From: Opisthorchis felineus
Lineage: Eukaryota > Platyhelminthes > Trematoda > Opisthorchiida > Opisthorchiidae
Assembly (NCBI GenBank): GCA_004794785.1
Contig: SJOL01001962.1
Location: 950,289 to 1,014,288 of the forward strand
DNA length: 64,000 bases
Direction: 5' to 3'
Below the pieces are notes generated by a model. It saw nothing but the letters and a program-made list of their open reading frames with translations, was not told the DNA's origin and ran no database searches. Below, piece by piece: positions 58,690 to 64,000 of this stretch. The translations under genes were made by a program, and so were the position numbers. Each line of letters starts with the position of its first letter. Position 1 is the first letter of the stretch.

Positions 58690-59460
58690 ACCTAATATGC
58701 ACCGGGCTAAACAGGGTTCTAATCACTAGAACAGCAAAACTTGCTGGCGGACCATAATTTAAAGGGACCACCTAACTACATTCATGCGACCCGGACTACG
58801 CGCCGCGATCGATTGCACATATATAGCAACCCAACCAATCCTGGTCTCATCAACAGGACATATCAATCACTTGAGGGGTCAAATGATGCATTGGCAGCGA
58901 AGTATGACCCCCACCCTGGTTCGTTTCCACCCTTCGTGTGGTTGTACGAAAAGAGCCCTTCGAGAATTCGGTCAACTGACATACGGACATGACCAAGCCA
59001 GCGCAACCCATGGAATGTGATCACTTCGCCTACCGTGGGCGAGTTATTTCTTCCGAAAGCCACTCGACGTACTTCAGTATTACCGATCCAGTGTTCCCAT
59101 CAGACTCGAAGACACCGATGGTCAAACACTGAGAGTCTTTTGATGTCCTCGACGCGCAGCGGCCAAGCTTCTGACCCATATAATAATATGGAGCGTACCG
59201 CAGCATTGTAAACTCGGCCCTTGACGGGTAAGCTGATCTCACGCCTACGCTGCAGGTCATGCAGGTTCACGGAAGCTGCTCTGGCTTTCCCAATCCGGAT
59301 GGAAATATTATCTTTGGCTGGACCACCGGTACTGATGCAACTACCCAGGTAGATAAATCAGCTCATCCGCAAGCACGAGGTTAGGGTTCGAGCCAACCCA
59401 GTCTTGCAGCAACACTTTAAACTTTGCAGGCGTGAAGAGCATACCATGGAACAAGGGCTA
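58690..59460 (-). mobile_element. RTE-like LINE fragment, subfamily 1, 3' end
   Basis: Read right to left across three frames: MLFTPAKFKVLLQDWVGSNP, then YLGSCISTGGPAKDNISIRI, then GRVYNAAVRSILLYGSEAWP, then LRVEDIKRLSVFDHRCLRV, then the tail RWLGHVRMSVDRI at about 58970. The LLQDWVG wording ties it to the long element at 32.4-35.2 kb and not to the other subfamily. Only two or three frameshifts break it, so it is younger than the 13-15 kb copy. Everything before the LLQDWVG block is missing. Confidence 0.85.
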
Positions 59461-59464
59461 TTCA

Positions 59465-59860
59465 AATAGCAGTCCACGAACCTACGTAGCAACCTCTGGA
59501 ACAAATTGGATACCAAACGTTCCAAAAGCACCGGTGAACAAGAGCAAATATGAGTCACGATCACCACATGGTTAACTTACAAGCTTCGGAAGTTTAACGT
59601 ACACTCCAATTACAGTCTTTCCGAACACTGAAGGTATAAGCCATGACTAATATTTTTACCAGCCAATGAGCAGACAGAAAGTGAAAGCGGAATGGCGTCT
59701 TGACTTAACACTACTCCTTTAACGAGATGGCATACAGCCTTTTATGCGCCCGCGGCTCATGTTGCTGAAACGAATCTGACCAACAACAATTAGCGATGGA
59801 AGGACGAGGCTGGTTATCCGAGGACTTTATTAAGGATTCAATCGATTCATTGCGAGAAGA
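59465..59860. other. No gene recognised
   Basis: Short unique spacer without an open frame of note. Confidence 0.35.
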
Positions 59861-59864
59861 GGGT

Positions 59865-59970
59865 GCGTGGTTCGAAACCAAGACTGGCCATTTGAGTATC
59901 TATACTTAGGTTTGGGCAACCCGGTAGTATTTCAGCCCCAGTGCTTCCTTAAGGTTGCATGACAGCTTTG
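59865..59970 (+). repeat. tRNA-like SINE, family B, partial copy
   Basis: GGTTCGAAACC (B-box-like), then CTTAGGTTTGGGCAACCCGG, a CAGCCCCAGTG block and GCATGACAGCT match the body of the copies at 11287 and 62180. The 5' part is missing or too diverged. Confidence 0.5.
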
Positions 59971-60112
59971 CGCCAGAAGCTAAAGCTAGCTGAAACTCAG
60001 TGTTCACCGGCTCACCGAACTCAAGAAAAATAACGAAAAACAAAACAAAGCGAGATATGATTGAATAAGATGGTTAGAAAATAAATAGGTGCAAATAGAG
60101 TACATAATTCTA
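59971..60112. other. 3' flank of ELOF1
   Basis: I see no standard AATAAA on the minus strand within the first 70 bases after the stop. Confidence 0.3.
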
Positions 60113-60415
60113 TCAGGCATTAGCTTCCTCGCAAGCATCAATCCAATCATTGTAGACATCGATCTCTTGACTGAGGTAATTAATTTTCGTCTGAAAATCC
60201 TCCAAACAAATGGTACATTTTATATAGCCGATATTATTGTCACGCTGCCTGAAATGATTCAAATGGTGCATAGACAGCTTGATAAAGTAGGCAACCTACA
60301 AAACAACTTCACACGATCGGCCATGGTTACAAAAAGGACAGTTGAAGACTTTATCCAGTGGTTGTATGGCCTTACGTTTCGGAGGTGGCTTGTTTGCACT
60401 CCGTCGTCGACCCAT
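60113..60415 (-). CDS. ELOF1: Transcription elongation factor 1 homolog, two exons
   Basis: Small zinc-ribbon protein that binds elongating RNA polymerase II; in animals it also supports transcription-coupled repair. Exon 1 (60415-60300) reads [20 protein letters not shown], then [18 protein letters not shown]. Exon 2 (60248-60113) reads [20 protein letters not shown], then [20 protein letters not shown] and EANA before TGA. The intron (60299-60249, GTAGGT...TTTCAG) is only 51 bp and splits Leu39 in phase 2. The spliced product has 83 residues, the same length as human ELOF1. The four zinc ligands are in place (C26, C29, C50, C53), and the spacing between the two halves is exactly conserved. 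Also kept are the basic N-terminal tail and the end motif D-V-Y-x-D-W-I-D-A-C-E. Identification is firm, and the gene looks intact. The plus-strand frame 60089-60514 is its antisense shadow. Confidence 0.95.
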
Positions 60416-60419
60416 TTCG

Positions 60420-62175
60420 TAGGAATTCACGAAAAGAATGGCATAGGAGGCTGCAAAAGTAAGGTGGTACGTTTAACTAAAGGAGAGCAAGAAGGTTATG
60501 TTTTTTCGGTATGAACAATGAACCATCACAGGCAAAAGCGGCATAAGCACAACAGGTCGAAATAAGGGGACTTCTGCAAGCGAGATCTCAGGCCCTCAAA
60601 TATCAACTAGTGGCGATAAGCGTGCAGAACTGGATTCTAAATTGATATGCCAGAGAGCTGGGCACTTATGATAAGGAGCCGACTTCACTTTTACTCTCGC
60701 ATGAACTTTTTTATGAAGCAAGTTTAAGATGCAAGTAGTCGATCACCCGCTCAGATTAACAACATCTATGTCAGCCTCTATAGTTTCGAGAAAATCACAG
60801 AAGAAAATGAACTCTCATGTCAGGGACCAATCCAGTAGAAGGACAAAAAATCTAGGATAAGTCGTGATTCGGGGGTGGGGGTGGGAATGACGAAGACTAG
60901 AGGTGGAAGTGAAAGGGAGTCCTATAGTTTGACAGTCGTCGACAACGAAGGGCACCGGTTTTAAGCAGTGGGTAGTCTTCAAAAAGAGCAACGGAGCGAT
61001 AGAAAACAAGAACATGGATGGCACAGGCAAGCTCTGAAGAACACCGAAGTTGGTAGCAGTGACAGAACAGATACAGGAAGGCCGCGTGCAGCAGACCGTA
61101 AGTTGCCGATCAGCGAAGAGAAGGATAACTTTAACCCGCATTCGACCCAACAAGTCAAAGTGGGTCAGAAAAACGTCACTCGACATGTGATCAAACACTA
61201 TAATTGGATGAATCTGGGTAAAAAATGTTAGATAAGCCAGAAAGAGATAAAAGTTATCGAGCCTAACAGAAAGCCAGTGTTTTGAGGCCATCCGTTTTAT
61301 ATGGTCGACTTATTAAAGGCATAAAAACCGGTGCTAGATGGAAATATTTGGGGGAAAAGGAACGACGAATGAGCCTAACGATGACGGTCGGGAATTAATC
61401 AAACAGAAGTAGGAATATAGTTAGTTCTGGATGGAGTGACAATATCCGTGTTGAAGCTGACGCTAGACATGATTAGATCTTGCGCTTGATTGCTTGCTAC
61501 CCCTAGTGGTGAGCAAGGGGAAGTGAGTCATGCAGGGTGGTGTCATCCGCGTATAAATCGACAAAGGATCATTATAATCGTGAACAGCAATACACCAGTA
61601 ATGGAAACTGATGCCTAACTACAATGGAGGAAGCAAACACTAGTAAAAGTTGAAAAGAAAGGAGGAGCGGGAACTTATTGCGAACAGCCTTACGCCCACA
61701 GAGAGAAAGACGAAGGGAAAGGCACCCATATTTTCCAAAACAATTTGAATAAACAAAACTGGGCGTCATGTTACAGCAATACAGCATCAGGTAGGTTGAC
61801 CCAACGTATTTTGTGAACTTCACCCAACACAAGCTCAGTACAAATCGAAAAGCGTTGGCTTATCTAGCAAGCTACTCATTTTTTCATCGCCCAGATACAT
61901 ATGTGATCAAGCCATTTAGAAGGTCTTACCGAGTTCAGAGAAGAAATGGAAGTAAGTGGATCAGGTTATCTGGAACAAACGAGGCATCCTTCGAAACCAA
62001 AGCATGCCCTGGTTTAGGTGACGATATGGTTGCACACGTCCTACCAGTTTGCTGCCGACTACTCCGGAAATTTTCAGTCAGATGAGCGATAATGGTGGAG
62101 GGTCGGAGCATGATAAAGCATAAGCCTCGGAAGAACCAAAAATAACATACCAAACGGTCTACTTGGAAGAATTTA
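60420..62175. other. No gene recognised
   Basis: Probable 5' flank of ELOF1. A long minus frame (60815-61291) overlaps a plus frame (60968-61231). A plus frame 61813-62085 overlaps 61935-62153 (-). None has a domain. The minus strand at 60870-60890 is a C-rich tract. Confidence 0.35.
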
Positions 62176-62179
62176 GGTT

Positions 62180-62319
62180 AAGGAGCTCTAGAGAGTTCAG
62201 TGATTAAGAAGCGAACCTACTGACCAACGAACCCAAAGCTGGCACCTCGAGTGCTCCTGTCTAGGCTTGGGCAACCTAGTGTTATCTCGGTCCTCGTGTG
62301 GCATGACAGCTAAGTGGCG
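62180..62319 (+). repeat. tRNA-like SINE, family B, best copy
   Basis: The element starts GGAGCTCTAGAGAGTTCAGT, with an A-box-like AGTTCAGTGATTAAGAAGC. It continues CGAACCTACTGACCAACGAA, CTGTCTAGGCTTGGGCAACC and GGCATGACAGCTAAGTGGCG, and ends in the ATT tail listed next. A short tandem tail is usual for SINEs mobilised by LINEs. Confidence 0.65.

Positions 62320-62366
<47 letters not shown>
62320..62366 (+). repeat. ATT trinucleotide microsatellite (SINE tail)
   Basis: About 15 ATT units directly after the family B SINE body. Confidence 0.95.
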
Positions 62367-62367
<1 letters not shown>

Positions 62368-62583
62368 GCTAAGAGACCAAGGATGAGTGTACTGTGTCTT
62401 TGTCAGGAATATGGGTTAAAAATCAGATAGGTTGAGAGAGATCATCGTGACGGAGGAAGCCTACGCTGCACGACCTGCCGCATCAGTACCTGATAAACAT
62501 TTAAGCCCTTCTATCGTGAAAAGCGAGGTGGTCAGAGACTGAATTCAAAATTGTCTGGGAAATCAAATCCAAGGATCTAGCAT

Positions 62584-62597
62584 GGTGGGGGGGGGGA
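62584..62597 (+). repeat. G-rich tract
   Basis: A run of about twelve G with one T near its start, just before the AT array. Confidence 0.85.
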
Positions 62598-62601
62598 GCG
62601 A

Positions 62602-62622
62602 CGATGTATATTCTGTATATGT

Positions 62623-62675
<53 letters not shown>

Positions 62676-62692
62676 ACAATGTATATTCTGTG
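62602..62692. repeat. AT dinucleotide microsatellite flanked by a direct repeat
   Basis: An AT array of roughly 24 units (about 62625-62672) lies between two copies of ATGTATATTC-TGT (62604 and 62679). Such arrays are copy-number variable and prone to assembly error. Confidence 0.85.
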
Positions 62693-62924
62693 GCCAAAGA
62701 ACTCAGGACACAAAGTTTAACAGTCAGGGTTACAACGATTAAAAGATAACAGCAAGGTGCTTGCCTGAAACGGAAATACCAGCCTCGAAACAAAACTAGC
62801 CAAAGCAGTAGGATAGGAATTCTTCAGAAATACCCGGGCCAACAGGAATTGGGGCTTGGCCGGAAAATTAGAACTTGGAGTAAGTGAAGAGGGAGATTGG
62901 CATATCATCATCATTATGATCATG
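62693..62924. other. No gene recognised
   Basis: Spacer between the AT array and the LINE end. The run of ATCATC/ATGATC around 62905-62930 may be the LINE 3' tail. Confidence 0.35.
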
Positions 62925-64000
62925 ATCATCAACTTCGAGTGCCTCTCCCTGGATTGTAAGTGGCGTGTTTAGTGACTGCGTGTCCATGAGCATGACCTTA
63001 AGCTTCGTGGGTACGAAGTGCATACTTCGGTCAGTTCATCCAAAAAACAGCTGTGCCTTTTCCTCCTCTTCGAAAACGAGAACGATGTCATCTGTATATT
63101 CCAGATTGACAAGGTTTTCATCACAGGCTGTTTGAACACCGGGGTTTTGAAGGTCTCCAAGCGCTTATCTCAATGTCTTATCGATCACGAAATCAAATAG
63201 GAATGGAGAGAGTAGGTACCCCTGACTAACATCACTTTGTGTAGGGGAGCTTTTGAGGAGCTCTCCATATACTCTTACAGGCCGGCAGGTCTGAAAATAC
63301 AAAGAACTTAATAGGTTCACAAACTTCCAGGGCATTCCTTGGTGGTCGATCGTGTTAATGGCCAACCGAGCCGAATGCGCCTTGGAAATCCAAGAAGACT
63401 AAAGTTGTGGATCGTTTGCACGTATGACATTGTTCTAGCACCTGACGGAGTGTGAAGATTTGGTCATCGCAACCCCTACAAGACCGGAAACTCGCTTGCT
63501 ACTCTCGAGTCAGTGTTTCATGAGCCACCATAAGACGACGACGCAAAAGTGACGCCAGCAGTCTCGTTACAATCGGGGTCAAGCTGATCCCCCTGTGGAT
63601 GCCACACTCACTACGAGCCCCCTTTTTTGAAAATAGGCACTATGACCGACTCTCACCAGCTCTCTAAGACGGTCTCCTTTTCCCAAATGCAAGCAAACAG
63701 ATCAGACAAACGCTGACTGAGTACTTCACCCCCATCTTTGAACAATGCGGGTGGGAGGTCATCCAGACCAGAGGCTCGGTGGCGCTTGAGAGAATATATG
63801 CAGTCATAAATCTCCGATGCCGTAGGCGGTTCCACGTTCACCGTCCAGGGTTCTACATCACCTGTGGGATCCAGATGAGTCACAGCTGGTGGCCACGACA
63901 ATTGTTGTCCGAAGTATTCAGCCCACCGATCGAGGCGTTCTTCTTTATTCGATATGGTCACTCCATTCCGATCCTTGATGGTTTCGCTCACAGGTGGTTT
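62925..64000 (-). mobile_element. RTE-like LINE, subfamily 2, reverse transcriptase, runs off the right edge
   Basis: From the window edge leftwards on the minus strand: VSETIKDRNGVTISNKEERL, then ASEIYDCIYSLKRHRASGLD, DLPPALFKDGGEVLSQRLSD, VIVPIFKKG, a GISLTPIVTRLLASLL block, a GFRSCRGCDDQIFTLRQVLE-like block, LVFLDFQGAFGS, FVNLLSSLYFQTCRPVRVYG, GYLLSPFLFDFVIDKTLR, then NLVNLEYTDDIVLVFEEEEK. Here YTDD stands for the catalytic YADD. The fragment ends with VPTKLKVMLMDTQSLNTPLT near 62960. A few stops and frameshifts break it, but it is the least decayed subfamily 2 copy. The endonuclease half, if present, lies beyond 64000. Confidence 0.88.

Noticed and set aside
60089..60514. 141-codon plus-strand open frame
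   Set aside because: It is the antisense shadow of ELOF1, whose minus-strand exons explain the open frame and the composition.
1..64000. Prokaryotic features (operons, ribosome binding sites, CRISPR arrays)
   Set aside because: None are present. Split genes, LINEs, SINEs and Penelope elements show a eukaryotic genome.

Overview
This is a eukaryotic window, most likely from a flatworm, probably a digenean fluke. I infer this from the sequence alone. The genes are split, and several candidate introns are very small (about 40-190 bp). Degenerate RTE/BovB-like LINEs, Penelope-like elements with a GIY-YIG domain and tRNA-like SINEs are interspersed. The base composition is moderately AT-rich. There are no operons, no rRNA genes and no CRISPR arrays. 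Most of the 64 kb is old, mutated interspersed repeat or unique sequence with no recognisable gene.

Confident genes. (1) An intronless type II membrane glycosyltransferase of family GT31 (beta-1,3-galactosyltransferase-like) at 53474-54853 (+). (2) ELOF1, the small zinc-ribbon transcription elongation factor, at 60113-60415 (-). It has two exons split by a 51-bp intron, and no long open frame shows it. (3) A split gene on the + strand that resembles the E3 ligase RNF220. Exons that can be joined in phase lie at about 17876-18329, 20498-20572, 27719-27842, 31310-31360, 31402-31514 and 31656-31689. The C-terminal RING part was not found here. Two small unidentified minus-strand genes (18900-19418 and 24034-24447) appear to sit inside its introns.

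Layout. 1-5200: a decayed unclassified repeat (3330-3795) and a Penelope-like element (4255-5181). 5200-13400: mostly unique sequence with isolated exon-like pieces and a SINE. 13440-15215: RTE-like LINE remnant (-). 15.2-32 kb: the RNF220-like locus with nested genes, SINEs and an assembly gap beside a TA array. 32.4-35.2 kb: the best-preserved RTE-like LINE (-), still carrying endonuclease and reverse transcriptase. 37.0-37.6 kb: another LINE piece (+). 38.9-43.8 kb: SINE copies, a second copy of the unclassified repeat, and a head-to-head SINE palindrome at 43255-43765. 43.8-50.9 kb: gene-poor. 50.96-51.77 kb: a second kind of LINE (Jockey/CR1/I-like). 52.3-55.0 kb: a possible exon and the GT31 gene. 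55-60 kb: a Penelope fragment and the 3' end of an RTE-like LINE. 60.1-60.4 kb: ELOF1. 62-64 kb: SINE, microsatellites and an RTE-like LINE that runs off the right edge.

The genes do not form a pathway. ELOF1 acts in nuclear transcription elongation, RNF220 in ubiquitination, and the GT31 enzyme in Golgi glycan synthesis. I saw no clearly new multi-gene system. The points most worth checking are the RNF220-like gene with nested antisense genes, the paired unclassified repeat with a residual reading frame, and the long SINE palindrome.
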